DNA from: Marinobacter antarcticus | GTDB taxonomy: Bacteria; Pseudomonadota; Gammaproteobacteria; Pseudomonadales; Oleiphilaceae | Assembly: GCF_011049865.1 (NCBI RefSeq) | Contig: NZ_DRGY01000033.1 | Location: 1-64,000 of the forward strand | Length of the DNA: 64,000 nucleotides | Direction: 5' to 3' | Shown: positions 29,978 through 39,514 of the stretch, in pieces | How positions within the stretch are numbered: the first letter of the stretch is position 1 | Layout: each line of letters opens with the position of its first letter | Made by a program: the position numbers and the translations under genes | Notes under the pieces: model-generated | What the model saw: the letters and a program-made list of their open reading frames with translations, nothing else | What the model was told of the DNA's origin: nothing | Database searches by the model: none

Positions 29978-31192
29978 CTAGGCTGTGAGTGTCTTCACGG
30001 CCGCCTCAAAGCGCTCAAGCGCCTCATCAATATCGGCATCCGGAATAATCAGCGAAGGCGCCAGTCGAATCACATTGGGGCCTGCGATCAGCACCATCAC
30101 TCCCTCATCCAGGCCTGCGTTCAGGAATTCCTTGGCTCTTCCCTGCCATTTTTCGGTCAGCACGCAGCCCAGCAAAAGACCCGCTCCGCGAACCTCGCTG
30201 AATATTCCGTAACGCTCGCCTAAATCCATCATGCCTTTGCGCAGATGATCAGAACGGACCTTCACACCCTTGAGGATCTCTGGCTGGCTCACCGTGTCGA
30301 TCACCTTCTGGGCAACCGCGCAAGCCAGCGCGTTGCCGCCGTATGTGCTGCCGTGGGTGCCTACGCCAAGACTGGCCGCAATGTTTGCGGTGGTTAGCAT
30401 GGCCGCTACCGGAAACCCACCGCCCAGGCCTTTGGCGCTGGTTAGAATGTCCGGCACAACTCCGTACATCTGGTACGCATAAAGATGGCCGGTGCGGCCC
30501 ACACCAGACTGAACTTCATCGAAAACAAGCAGTGCATCGTGATCGTCGCAGAGCTGACGCAAACCTTTCAGAAACTCGAGGTCACCGGGTACCACACCGC
30601 TTTCGCCCTGAATCGGCTCAACCACCACCGCGCAGGTTTTTTCCTTCGAGATCAATTTTCTGACGGATTCCAGATCATTGAAGTCGGCGTGGTGAATGCC
30701 GCCCGGCGCCGGCTCAAATCCTTCGAGGTATTTGGGCTGGCCGCCAACACTCACGGTAAACAGCGTGCGGCCATGGAAGGCGCCCTTAAAGGAAATGATC
30801 TCGTGCTTTTCTGGCCCGGAGTGTTCCCACGCATACCGGCGCACCAGTTTGAAAGCCGCTTCGTTGGCCTCGCCTCCGGAGTTGGCAAAAAACACCCGCT
30901 CCGCAAAGGTAAGATCACACAAGGTTTTCGCCAGGCGCAAAGCCGGCTCGTTGGTCATCACGTTGGAAAGGTGCCAGATTTTCTCTGATTGTTCCTGCAG
31001 AGCCCCAATCAGCCCAGGGTGTGAATGCCCCAGGCAATTCACGGCAATGCCGCCCTGAAGATCTATAAACTCGCGCCCCTCCTGATCCCAGATTCGGGAA
31101 CCCTCGCCTCGCACCGGAATAATCGAACCGGGGGCGTAATTGGGCACCATGACGTCATCAAAAAGCTCGCGGCTGACAGGTTCTTTGTTCAT
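29978..31192 (-). CDS. astC: Succinylornithine transaminase AstC (AruC-like)
   Basis: 404 aa PLP-dependent class-III aminotransferase. It moves the delta-amino group of succinylornithine to 2-oxoglutarate and may also act in arginine synthesis (ArgD activity). The Schiff-base Lys is in [13 protein letters not shown], with [15 protein letters not shown] upstream of it. It is the first gene of the leftward ast operon. Confidence 0.93.
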   Translation of the reverse strand: MNKEPVSRELFDDVMVPNYAPGSIIPVRGEGSRIWDQEGREFIDLQGGIAVNCLGHSHPGLIGALQEQSEKIWHLSNVMTNEPALRLAKTLCDLTFAERVFFANSGGEANEAAFKLVRRYAWEHSGPEKHEIISFKGAFHGRTLFTVSVGGQPKYLEGFEPAPGGIHHADFNDLESVRKLISKEKTCAVVVEPIQGESGVVPGDLEFLKGLRQLCDDHDALLVFDEVQSGVGRTGHLYAYQMYGVVPDILTSAKGLGGGFPVAAMLTTANIAASLGVGTHGSTYGGNALACAVAQKVIDTVSQPEILKGVKVRSDHLRKGMMDLGERYGIFSEVRGAGLLLGCVLTEKWQGRAKEFLNAGLDEGVMVLIAGPNVIRLAPSLIIPDADIDEALERFEAAVKTLTA

Positions 31193-31235
31193 AGATCTCT
31201 CTCAGGAAAACAGTTAGGCCTACAAAATAGTAAAA

Positions 31236-31251
31236 TTGCCTGCGCGGGCAA
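31236..31251. promoter_or_regulatory. Palindrome upstream of the ast operon
   Basis: TTGCCTGCGCGGGCAA is a 16-bp near-perfect palindrome 44 bp upstream of astC on the operon's promoter side. It does not resemble the arginine-regulator boxes I know. Operator function is a guess. Confidence 0.3.
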
Positions 31252-31290
31252 GTAAGTAGGTGTGCGGATCAATAACTTATGATACGCCAC

Positions 31291-32742
31291 TCAGGGCATA
31301 AGCACATCCGGCTCGCCAACCGCCGGCAGCTCGATTATTGAATGCGCGGTTTCTGTGCGCCCCATCAGCGCCTTTACCAGCAGCTTGTAGGAATCCAGAT
31401 CAAAGGTGACCGACTGGCCTCGCAATGAAAGCTCGCGCAGCTCGTTTTCATCATGCAACGTGGCAACGTGCATCCAGTTGTAGACAACCAGAATGTCAGG
31501 CTGATCCCGCCCGTCGCGCCGCTCCACAATCGCCACCGGTCCGGGCCAGGGCCAGGTTCGCAAGCGCAGCTCGTGAAACGCAATCTGCACCCGAAGGTTA
31601 TAGCGTGCAACATCCTCTGTGCCCTCACAGGCGCCTTTGCAGCGACCCAGCGCACGCTGAAAACAGGGGCCTTCGTGTTCCGGTTCCAGGCCCAACAACC
31701 GATTGCATAACTCATTTTTCGCCGCAATACCGCTGAGCGCCCGTTCCGCATCGCGCTTGCTGCGAAACAATCCGAAGTAATAACCCAGCCGATGCGGCTC
31801 TACCTCCCGAACTAACCGCGCCTGCAAATAACCGGAATCGTTCAGAGCCAATTCAATGCTCACCAGTTTTTTAGCGGCACGGGAACGACGGTTGAAAAGC
31901 GGGCTCAACGTTTTGATCTGCTGAAGTTCCAGCAACAAGGCCCCGAGCTCACCGGCGGTTTCCGTGCATTCCACGCGCCGCAGGCTTTCGGAAATTCTGA
32001 GACCGCGGCTGGTGTTGTGATCCCCGGAAAAATGCGACGCCACTCGCTGGGCGATGTTTGCGCTCTTGCCAACGTACAAAAGCACGTCGTTTTCGCCGTA
32101 AAACCGGTATACGCCCGGTGCGCGCGGAAGATTATTCAGCGTATCCAGAGGTAGGTTTGAAGGAATGCTGGGGCGCTGCATCAGCGCAGCAATAGCCTCG
32201 CCTGTTTGCTCATAACCCTTCTGGGCAAGAGCATGAGTAAAAAACGCGAGCATGGCAGACACATCCCCCATGGCCCGATGCCGCTGCACCTGCTCAAGCC
32301 CGTGGCGCTCAATCAGCGCATCCATATTGTGGCGGCGAAACTCGGGGTAAAGTCGCCGGGAGAGCTTCACGGTGCAAAGCACCGGAGCGGAAAACAGCCG
32401 CCCCAACCGGCGGAACTCCGATTTAATAAAACCGTAATCAAAGCGGGCGTTGTGAGCAACGAACACCGTATCTCGCAGTTTTTCCTCCAGGGTATCCGCC
32501 ACGCTCTCAAACGCAGGCGCATCGGAAACCATGGCATTGGAGATGCCCGTCAGCTGCTCGATAAACGGCGATATTCGCGTGCCGGGGTTCAGCAACGTTT
32601 GCCACTCACCTACCGTTTCACCCGCGCGCCAGAACCGGATGCCAATCTCGGTAACGCGGTCGTGGGACACACTTCCACCGGTAGTCTCAATATCGAGAAA
32701 CGCAAATGTGGTTAGCTTCAAATCACTATTTTTAGATGCCAT
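31291..32742 (-). CDS. DEDDh exonuclease fused to a GIY-YIG/UvrC-like nuclease domain
   Basis: 483 aa. Residues about 10-180 are a DnaQ-like 3'-5' exonuclease: FLDIETTGG, VFVAHNARFDYGF and HRAMGDVSAML hold the DEDDh residues. Residues about 205-290 are a GIY-YIG domain (APGVYRFYGENDVLLYVGKS). The remainder resembles the Cho/UvrC-associated region, with CFQRALGRCKGACEG. Fusions of this type are annotated as DNA polymerase III epsilon-like/Cho excision endonucleases, and a role in DNA repair is inferred. It is not the replicative epsilon subunit. Confidence 0.9.
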   Translation of the reverse strand: MASKNSDLKLTTFAFLDIETTGGSVSHDRVTEIGIRFWRAGETVGEWQTLLNPGTRISPFIEQLTGISNAMVSDAPAFESVADTLEEKLRDTVFVAHNARFDYGFIKSEFRRLGRLFSAPVLCTVKLSRRLYPEFRRHNMDALIERHGLEQVQRHRAMGDVSAMLAFFTHALAQKGYEQTGEAIAALMQRPSIPSNLPLDTLNNLPRAPGVYRFYGENDVLLYVGKSANIAQRVASHFSGDHNTSRGLRISESLRRVECTETAGELGALLLELQQIKTLSPLFNRRSRAAKKLVSIELALNDSGYLQARLVREVEPHRLGYYFGLFRSKRDAERALSGIAAKNELCNRLLGLEPEHEGPCFQRALGRCKGACEGTEDVARYNLRVQIAFHELRLRTWPWPGPVAIVERRDGRDQPDILVVYNWMHVATLHDENELRELSLRGQSVTFDLDSYKLLVKALMGRTETAHSIIELPAVGEPDVLMP

Positions 32743-32802
32743 GAATCAATGTTAATACGCCAAAAGAAGTGCAGATACCTGTATCAAAACAAAAAGCTTT
32801 CC

Positions 32803-32816
32803 TAGACCTTTGTCTA
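32803..32816. promoter_or_regulatory. TAGAC-N4-GTCTA dyad upstream of the porin gene
   Basis: TAGACCTTTGTCTA is an inverted repeat with a 4-bp spacer, 97 bp before the porin start. The position suits an activator or repressor site. The region between it and the start is AT-rich, but no convincing -35/-10 pair was found. Confidence 0.4.
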
Positions 32817-32912
32817 ACCAAGGTGAAAATTTATTTGAATTGTCACGAAATGGTAACTATCTTGGTCGTGGGTCCTACAAAAATAATTGTCTAATGTGTG
32901 GAGACGACAACA

Positions 32913-34103
32913 ATGCAAAGCAACAAACTGAGAATGGCCATTCGTGTGGCAGCTGCTGTGACCGTTTTTGGAATGGCTGGTCAGGCAAGCGCGATGAAAA
33001 TCCTGGGCGATGTAAACCATAAGAATGATCTGGAGGGCTACGAGATTGATGTTTACGGTTATGCCCGCCTTAACGCCAGCTACGACATTAACGAGGATAT
33101 TTCGACGTCAACCCGTGCCGGCGACTTCAGTAAGGTGAACACCGGTTCAGCCGAAAACAACGAGGCGACGGGCTTTTTTGGCGCTGACGCCTTCCAGAGC
33201 CGCCTTGGCGTGCAAGCAATGACGCCACAGGGTGTCAAAATAGTCGTTGAAGGCGATTTTCGTGGTAATGGTGGAGGTACACTGCGCATTCGCCATGCCT
33301 ATGGCGAATACAAGGGGGTTATGGCTGGCCGCAACTGGTCAAACTACCTCAGTTTTGTTGGCTACGTCCCAACGCTCGAATTTGACGGCATGCCGGGCAA
33401 CGCAGGCAGCCAGTTCCGGACATCTCAGCTGCGTTACACCAGCGGCCCGTTTTCCGTTTCCCTCGAACAACCCTTTAATTTCGCAGGCCTTATCACGCCT
33501 GCTGGCTCAAACATAGAGCAAAAAACAAGTCTGCCCATTGTAACCGCACGCCTAGAGGACAGCGCTGGCGCTGTTTCCTACTCGACCGCCGCATTCGTGC
33601 GCCAGATTGATTACGATACTGGCACACAGGACGACAGCGCGATCGGTTACGGCGCATTTGGCGCGCTTACCGTGGCAGTCACGGACACAGTCTCACTGCA
33701 TGGCGTTATCAACTACGTAACCGGTGGCGACATCTACTTATATCGTTCCGGCGAAAATTATGCTGTACAGGACGCTTATGTGGACAGCTCGGGTAACCTT
33801 GAACTGATCAGCGGGTACAGTGCGTCGCTCGGCGCGTCCTTTGACCTTGGGGGCGGCCGTTCAATAAACACCGGCGTTGGCATGGTAGACGTAGACTGGG
33901 ATGACGCGCTGCGTGATCTCCCCGCCTCAGCTAACATTGGTAGCAAACAAGAGACCAACACCAGTGCGATAATTAACTACCAGTGGTCTCCTGCGAAAGC
34001 TGTGACCATGGGCGTTCAATACGGCTACTACATGGTTGATGACGTTAACGGTGACGATGGCGACGCAAGTCGACTGATGTTTGCCGCCCAGTACAGCTTC
34101 TGA
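32913..34103 (+). CDS. DcaP-like outer-membrane porin
   Basis: About 396 aa from the ATG at 32913, which has GGAGA nine bases upstream. Residues 1-27 form a signal peptide ending QASA-M. The mature protein is rich in alternating beta segments and ends in F (AAQYSF), as outer-membrane barrels do. YEIDVYGYARLNASYDI and MTPQGVKIVVEGDFRGNGGG fit the DcaP family of trimeric porins, which pass dicarboxylates or other organic acids. Substrate not determinable. A strong terminator follows. Confidence 0.85.
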   Translation: MQSNKLRMAIRVAAAVTVFGMAGQASAMKILGDVNHKNDLEGYEIDVYGYARLNASYDINEDISTSTRAGDFSKVNTGSAENNEATGFFGADAFQSRLGVQAMTPQGVKIVVEGDFRGNGGGTLRIRHAYGEYKGVMAGRNWSNYLSFVGYVPTLEFDGMPGNAGSQFRTSQLRYTSGPFSVSLEQPFNFAGLITPAGSNIEQKTSLPIVTARLEDSAGAVSYSTAAFVRQIDYDTGTQDDSAIGYGAFGALTVAVTDTVSLHGVINYVTGGDIYLYRSGENYAVQDAYVDSSGNLELISGYSASLGASFDLGGGRSINTGVGMVDVDWDDALRDLPASANIGSKQETNTSAIINYQWSPAKAVTMGVQYGYYMVDDVNGDDGDASRLMFAAQYSF

Positions 34104-34126
34104 ACCAGTCAGAAGTTTAAAAACCG

Positions 34127-34155
34127 AAACCCTGGCATTTGCCAGGGTTTTTTTT
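34127..34155 (+). terminator. Rho-independent terminator after the porin gene
   Basis: AAACCCTGGCA (34127-34137) pairs perfectly with TGCCAGGGTTT (34140-34150), and a T run extends to 34155. Confidence 0.92.
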
Positions 34156-34492
34156 GGAAAACGATGAACGATATTCAGTTGGAGATACAAAGCTCACGGA
34201 TAAACCATGGAGAAGGACAAAGACCAGCTGTTGCGGAACAGCCGTATAGGCGGGAAAGAGTGTAGACGTACACACCTTTGGAGGGTCGCCAAGCGTTTGA
34301 TGGCATCTGATTATTTCATCTCAACCTCTTGATCGGCGATAACTACATCTTTTCATGCAGTTAATGTCCACATAATAAATCAAGATGGTCTGACTTGACG
34401 CTTTAACGTGTTTTTCGTGTCCGCTTACAGGAAATTTCTGACGCACATCAAAAGGCCGCCCCACAACCTGCAGAGCGGCTAGTCACCGAACA
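34156..34492. other. Non-coding gap between porin and aceF
   Basis: No convincing gene is seen in these 337 bases. A GTGTA/TACAC dyad lies near 34260-34275. At 34455-34479 a GCCGC/GCGGC stem on the minus strand is followed by CTTTT and may weakly terminate aceF. Nothing else stands out. Confidence 0.5.
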
Positions 34493-36199
34493 TCAGAGAA
34501 GAAGCGAGCGAATGTCCCCAAGCAACTGACTCAGCGCGGCCGTAAACCGCGCTGCGTCCGCCCCGTTTACCGCACGATGATCGTAAGACAACGACAGTGG
34601 CAGCATCAGCCTTGGCTGAAACGCACTGCCATCCCACACCGGCTTCATGGCGGCCTTGGAAACACCCAAAATCGCGACTTCCGGAGCATTCACAATGGGC
34701 GTGAACGCCGTGCCGCCGATACCGCCGAGGCTTGTAATGGTGAAACAGGCACCCTGCATTTCTGCAGGCTTCAGCTTCTTGTCCCGGGCTTTCTGGGCAA
34801 GCTCCGCACTTTCTGCTGCCAGCTCCCAAAGACCCTTCTTGTCGACATCGCGAATCACCGGAACCATCAATCCGTTCGGCGTGTCCACAGCAATACCAAT
34901 GTGAATGTAGTGCTTGCGAATGACCTCTTTGCGTTCCATGTCCAGAGACACATTGAACTGCGACAACTCTGCCAACGCCGTTGCACAGGCTTTCAGGATG
35001 AAAGGTAGCGGCGTCATCTTCGCGCCTTTTTTCTCACCGGCGGCTTTCAGCGATTTGCGAAATGCCTCCATATCGGTGATGTCCGCATCCTCAAACTGGG
35101 TCACGTGGGGCACGTTTAGCCAGTTGCGCTGCATGTTAGTTGCGGTGACCGCCATCATCCGCGACATCGCTTCTTTCTCAATGTCACCAAACTGGCTGAA
35201 GTCCGGCAGCTTAACGCCAGGAATACCAGATCCGGTCGCAACGGTGCTGCCCTGCTGGGTCTGTTGCAGCTGATTTTTCACATACGCTTGCACATCGTCT
35301 TTAAGAATCCGGCTTTTGGGGCCAGACCCTTTGATGCGGGTCATGTCTGCGCCCAGCTCCCGGGCAAGTTTGCGCACCGCGGGGCCAGCATGAATCTTGG
35401 CTCCCGGCGCAGGCGGCTCGTAAGTTGAGCCCTGCGGCTGCGCCTCAGGTTCTTTTGGCTGAGCCTTGTCATCCGGCTCAGGCTTTGCTTCCTGCTCGGA
35501 ATCAGCAGGCGCTGCGCCCTGCTCTTCGTCCTGTTCTTCGTTTTCTTCTGCGCCTTCGCCGGCAACGGTCAATTCCAAAAGCTTATCGCCTTCAGACAAC
35601 TTGTCGCCTTCGGTCACCAGAATCTTGACGACTTTGCCGCCATAAGGCGACGGGATTTCCATAGAGGCCTTGTCGGACTCAACGGTTACCAAGGCATCGT
35701 CAGCCTCAACGGTATCGCCTTCGGACACGTTGATCTCGATAACCGGCACGTTTTCCATGCCATCCAGCGGCGGAACCAAAACGATTTCCTTGCGAGAGCC
35801 ACCGGATTTTTTCGCCGGCGCGGGTTTGCTCTCGGCCGGTTCATCCTGGCTTTTGGCGCTGGATTTGGCCTGCGGCTTTTCCTCGGCTTTCGGTTCCGGC
35901 TCATCACTTGAGCCTTCATCGGAGCTTTCATCAGAGCCGCCCGCGTCGCTGTCAGATCCCTCGCTAGCGTCCATCAAGCCAACAACGTCGCCTTCTTTCA
36001 CCTTGTCGCCCACCTTTACGGTGAGCTTAATGATTTTGCCGGCGCCAGGGGATGGCAATTCTACGGAGGCTTTGTCGGTCTCAATGGTCAGAATCGGATC
36101 TTCTGCTTCAACCGAATCGCCAGCGCTGACCAGAAGCTCGATAACCTCAACTTCGTCTGCCCCGCCGAGATCGGGAACCTTGATTTCCTGTTCACTCAT
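34493..36199 (-). CDS. aceF: Pyruvate dehydrogenase E2, dihydrolipoamide acetyltransferase AceF
   Basis: 568 aa core of the pyruvate dehydrogenase complex. Two lipoyl domains carry ETDKASVE (Lys43) and ESDKASME (Lys177), separated by an acidic, Ala/Pro-rich linker. The peripheral subunit-binding domain is around residues 275-315 (HAGPAVRKLARELGAD). The catalytic acyltransferase ends with DHRAVNGA; the usual DHRxxDG Asp is Asn here, as I recall for Azotobacter and Pseudomonas E2p. E. coli has three lipoyl domains, this protein two. It follows aceE by 10 bp; no E3 (lpd) gene is present. Confidence 0.96.
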   Translation of the reverse strand: MSEQEIKVPDLGGADEVEVIELLVSAGDSVEAEDPILTIETDKASVELPSPGAGKIIKLTVKVGDKVKEGDVVGLMDASEGSDSDAGGSDESSDEGSSDEPEPKAEEKPQAKSSAKSQDEPAESKPAPAKKSGGSRKEIVLVPPLDGMENVPVIEINVSEGDTVEADDALVTVESDKASMEIPSPYGGKVVKILVTEGDKLSEGDKLLELTVAGEGAEENEEQDEEQGAAPADSEQEAKPEPDDKAQPKEPEAQPQGSTYEPPAPGAKIHAGPAVRKLARELGADMTRIKGSGPKSRILKDDVQAYVKNQLQQTQQGSTVATGSGIPGVKLPDFSQFGDIEKEAMSRMMAVTATNMQRNWLNVPHVTQFEDADITDMEAFRKSLKAAGEKKGAKMTPLPFILKACATALAELSQFNVSLDMERKEVIRKHYIHIGIAVDTPNGLMVPVIRDVDKKGLWELAAESAELAQKARDKKLKPAEMQGACFTITSLGGIGGTAFTPIVNAPEVAILGVSKAAMKPVWDGSAFQPRLMLPLSLSYDHRAVNGADAARFTAALSQLLGDIRSLLL

Positions 36200-36209
36200 A
36201 ACGGCCTCC

Positions 36210-38873
36210 TTAGCTTTGCGCCGGGTTCGGTTTGTTGCGATCGATTCCGTACTTGCGCATGGCGTCGAGAACCTGCTCTTCCTTGATCTCGCCGTCTTTG
36301 GCCAGAGCAGACAAGGCGGTTACGGTTACGTGATAACGATCCACCTCAAAGAAACTGCGCAACTTCTCCCGCGTATCACTGCGGCCGAAGCCGTCTGTTC
36401 CGAGGGTAAGGAACGTTTTCGGGATAAATCCACGCAACTGATCGGAGTGCAGCTTGATGTAGTCCGTGGCGGACACAACCGGGCCGGTTTGGGCTTCCAA
36501 ACACTTGGTGACGTAAGCGGTACGGCCTTTGTCGTCCGGGTGTAGCAGGTTCCAGCGCTCAACGTGCTGCCCATCACGGGCCAGTTCGTTATAGCTGGTC
36601 ACGCTCCACACATCCGACGCCACGCCCCAGTCATCTTTCAGCATTTGAGCCGCTGCGCGAACCTCGTTCATGATGGCGCCGGCGCTCAACAACTGCACGC
36701 GCAACTTTTTCTTGGCGCCTTTCACTTCTACCGACTCGAACTTGTACATGCCTTTGATGATGCCGTCTTCACATCCCTTGGGCATAGCGGGGTGTTCGTA
36801 GTTCTCATTTTCCATGGTGATGTAGTAGAAAACGTTTTTGTTTTCTTCAAACATTTCCTTCATGCCATGGTGAATGATCACCGCCATTTCATAACCGTAA
36901 GACGGGTCATAAGCTCTGCAGTTCGGGATGGTGTTGGCCAGAATGTGGCTGTGGCCATCCTGGTGCTGCAGGCCTTCACCGTTGAGAGTAGTCCTGCCCG
37001 CGGTACCGCCAATCAGGAAGCCCCGCGCCTGCATGTCGCCGGAAGCCCAGGCCAGGTCGCCAACGCGCTGAAAACCAAACATGGAATAAAACGCGTAGAA
37101 CGGAATCAGCGGGAAATTGTTGGTGCTGTAGGAGGTTGCAGCCGCCATCCACGCGGCCATGGCGCCGCCCTCGTTAATACCTTCTTGCAGAATCTGGCCT
37201 TTTTTGTCCTCACGGTAATACATAATCTGATCACGATCCTGAGGCACGTATTTCTGGCCTTCGGCGGTATAAATGCCGAGTTGCCGGAACATGCCCTCCA
37301 TACCAAACGTGCGGGCTTCATCCGGAACGATCGGCACGACACGCTTACCAATGCGCTTGTCTTTGACCAGCGCGTTCAGCAGGCGAACAAATACCATGGT
37401 CAGGGAGATTTCCCGGCCGTTTGAGCCGTCCAGAACCTGCTTGAAAATATTCAGCTCGGGAATTTTCAGGGGCTGACTGTCCTTACGGCGCCGGGGATAG
37501 AAACCTCCCAACTCTTGGCGACGCTTCTTCATGTATACCAACTCGGGGCTATCGGGCGCCGGGCGGTAGTAGGGTGCGCTCTCGAGCTCTTCGTCTTTTA
37601 GCGGGATCGCAAAGCGGTCACGGAACGCCTTCAGAGTATCAAGATCCAGTTTTTTCAGAGAGTGCGCCGTATTCTGGGACTCACCCGCCGCGCCAAAGCC
37701 ATAGCCTTTGATGGTGTGAGCAAGAATTACCGTTGGCTTACCGTTGGTCTCGGTTGCGGCCTTTTGATAGGCAGCATAAACCTTATAAGGATCGTGACCA
37801 CCGCGATTCAGCTTGTTGATGTCGTCATCTGACCAGCCTTCGACCAGCTTGGCCATCTGGGGGTACTTGCCGAAGAAATGCTTGCGGGTATGCGCGGGGC
37901 CATTGTGGGTAAAGTTCTGCAAATCACCGTCACAGATTTCATCCATGGCCCGCTGCATAACGCCGTTCTCATCCTGATCAAACAGAGTGTCCCACACCCG
38001 GCCCCAAACCACTTTGATAACGTTCCAGCCGGCACCACGGAATGCTCCCTCCAGCTCCTGGATAATCTTGCCGTTACCGCGCACCGGTCCGTCCAGGCGC
38101 TGCAGGTTACAGTTCACCACAAACACCAGGTTATCGAGATTTTCGCGGCCGGCCTTGGAAATACACCCCAGGGTTTCAGGTTCGTCGGTTTCGCCATCAC
38201 CCACAAAACACCAGACTTTACGATTACCCATTTCAATGAGTTCGCGGCCATCCAGATACTTCATTATGTGGGCCTGATAAATGGCCTGAATTGGCCCAAG
38301 CCCCATGGATACCGTGGGGAACTGCCAGTAATCCGGCATCAGCCAAGGATGCGGATAGGAAGACAGCCCGTCGCCATCCACCTCCTCACGATATTTATCG
38401 AGCTGCGCTTCGGTGAATCGCCCCTCCAAAAAGGAGCGCGCATAATTACCCGGTGACGCGTGACCCTGGAAATAGACCAGGTCGGACTCACGCTTTTCAT
38501 CACCACCGTGGAAGAAATAGTTAAAACCTACGTCGTAAAGCGTTGCTGCAGACGAGAAGGTGGAAACATGGCCACCAAGATCACCCGGACGCTTGTTTGC
38601 ACGTACGACCATCGCCATGGCGTTCCAGCGAATCAAAGAACGAATCCGGCGTTCCATAAACAGGTCACCCGGCATACGAGCTTCCTGTGCAGCCGGAATT
38701 GTGTTCCGGAACGGTGTCGTGATCGAATAAGGCAGCTCGGTGCCATCCCGGCTTGCGCGCTCAGAGAGCCGCTCCAGAATGTACTTTACCCGGTCAATAC
38801 CTTCGTTTTCGATCAGTGACTCGAGCGCATCAAGCCATTCACCGGTTTCAATGGGATCATCATCCTGGTACAT
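36210..38873 (-). CDS. aceE: Pyruvate dehydrogenase E1 component AceE (homodimeric)
   Basis: 887 aa, the usual length for homodimeric E1. It decarboxylates pyruvate with thiamine diphosphate and acetylates the lipoyl groups of AceF. The ThDP motif GDGETDEPE...VVNCN lies at about residues 227-257. The ATG at 38871-38873 is preceded by GGGGGAGG; a TTG one codon earlier is less likely. It heads the aceE-aceF operon. The upstream 641-bp spacer contains several inverted repeats, one of them a perfect 17-bp palindrome. Confidence 0.96.
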   Translation of the reverse strand: MYQDDDPIETGEWLDALESLIENEGIDRVKYILERLSERASRDGTELPYSITTPFRNTIPAAQEARMPGDLFMERRIRSLIRWNAMAMVVRANKRPGDLGGHVSTFSSAATLYDVGFNYFFHGGDEKRESDLVYFQGHASPGNYARSFLEGRFTEAQLDKYREEVDGDGLSSYPHPWLMPDYWQFPTVSMGLGPIQAIYQAHIMKYLDGRELIEMGNRKVWCFVGDGETDEPETLGCISKAGRENLDNLVFVVNCNLQRLDGPVRGNGKIIQELEGAFRGAGWNVIKVVWGRVWDTLFDQDENGVMQRAMDEICDGDLQNFTHNGPAHTRKHFFGKYPQMAKLVEGWSDDDINKLNRGGHDPYKVYAAYQKAATETNGKPTVILAHTIKGYGFGAAGESQNTAHSLKKLDLDTLKAFRDRFAIPLKDEELESAPYYRPAPDSPELVYMKKRRQELGGFYPRRRKDSQPLKIPELNIFKQVLDGSNGREISLTMVFVRLLNALVKDKRIGKRVVPIVPDEARTFGMEGMFRQLGIYTAEGQKYVPQDRDQIMYYREDKKGQILQEGINEGGAMAAWMAAATSYSTNNFPLIPFYAFYSMFGFQRVGDLAWASGDMQARGFLIGGTAGRTTLNGEGLQHQDGHSHILANTIPNCRAYDPSYGYEMAVIIHHGMKEMFEENKNVFYYITMENENYEHPAMPKGCEDGIIKGMYKFESVEVKGAKKKLRVQLLSAGAIMNEVRAAAQMLKDDWGVASDVWSVTSYNELARDGQHVERWNLLHPDDKGRTAYVTKCLEAQTGPVVSATDYIKLHSDQLRGFIPKTFLTLGTDGFGRSDTREKLRSFFEVDRYHVTVTALSALAKDGEIKEEQVLDAMRKYGIDRNKPNPAQS

Positions 38874-39403
38874 CAAACCTCCCCCTTCACATCAAAAAAA
38901 TGCAGCAGGTGCCGAGTTTGGCATCCGCGCTTGCGATATCAGTAAGCTGCATAATGCAGCTGTTTTACTATGGATAGTCTGCCGGACGCAGTGCCGGCTA
39001 ACGGCACTGCTTGTGTTCATCAAGCATAGAACAGCTTTCACCACCCGTCCTTGCTGAACCACCAACTTCTGCCTTGAAACTCCCCGGTCGCACCAAATAT
39101 AATCAAATTCTCGTAGTGTTTTTACTACGCATTACCCATAAATTTGGATCGAAACCCGAGACCTTCCGACAAACCACAAAGATAATTACGATTAGTTACG
39201 TAATAATGCCCTTTTTTCCACCGTCAAACAACCTGACCCCGACCAACGTCTTAGAGCCAGCAGTTCGCCTCTTATCCTTATTGGGCTAAGCATTATAGGC
39301 ATGGGAAATAGCGGTTAAAATTTACACATTCCCAACATCTTCAATAGCTTAAAAACCAAACCAGAAAAATTTACGATCGTCTCTGCCGCTTCTTTTATTA
39401 GAT

Positions 39404-39432
39404 CTGAAACTAAACAGCAATTTATGTATACT
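39404..39432 (+). promoter_or_regulatory. Candidate sigma-70 promoter for the KamA-like gene
   Basis: CTGAAA (39404-39409, 4 of 6) and TATACT (39427-39432, 5 of 6) are separated by 17 bp. Transcription would start near 39439, giving a leader of about 75 bases that contains the hairpin at 39471-39511. Confidence 0.4.
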
Positions 39433-39470
39433 CCTCTGCCGATTTTTTGACCATTGGAGCGGTGTCATTT

Positions 39471-39511
39471 TCGCCCTTCTGCATTTTCAGACTTTCAACC
39501 ACAGAGGGCGA
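39471..39511 (+). promoter_or_regulatory. Leader hairpin that can mask the ribosome-binding site of the KamA-like gene
   Basis: TCGCCCTTCTG (39471-39481) pairs with CAGAGGGCGA (39502-39511) over ten pairs with one bulged T and a 20-base loop. The right arm includes the GAGGG Shine-Dalgarno just before the ATG at 39515. Folding would block initiation, so translation may depend on opening of the stem. No known riboswitch class was recognised. Confidence 0.55.
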
Positions 39512-39514
39512 ACC

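Larger units (their letters stand above)
38874..39514. other. 641-bp intergenic spacer with clustered inverted repeats
   Basis: Between divergent aceE and the KamA-like gene no credible coding frame is seen. Four dyads stand out: AGCTGCATAATGCAGCT (38945-38961, perfect palindrome); GCAGTGCCG/CGGCACTGC with a 5-base loop (38988-39010); CGTAGT/ACTACG (39112-39129); ATTACG/CGTAAT (39185-39204). The right half is more AT-rich than its neighbours. The first two are in the likely aceE leader or promoter. Confidence 0.6.

Noticed and set aside
34156-34450. Small RNA or small gene between porin and aceF
   Set aside because: Only weak dyads; no promoter-terminator pair and no coding signal.
39011-39289. 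92-codon frame in the aceE-KamA spacer
   Set aside because: No ribosome-binding site, no signal or domain, and composition unlike neighbouring genes; the stretch is better explained as non-coding with dyads.
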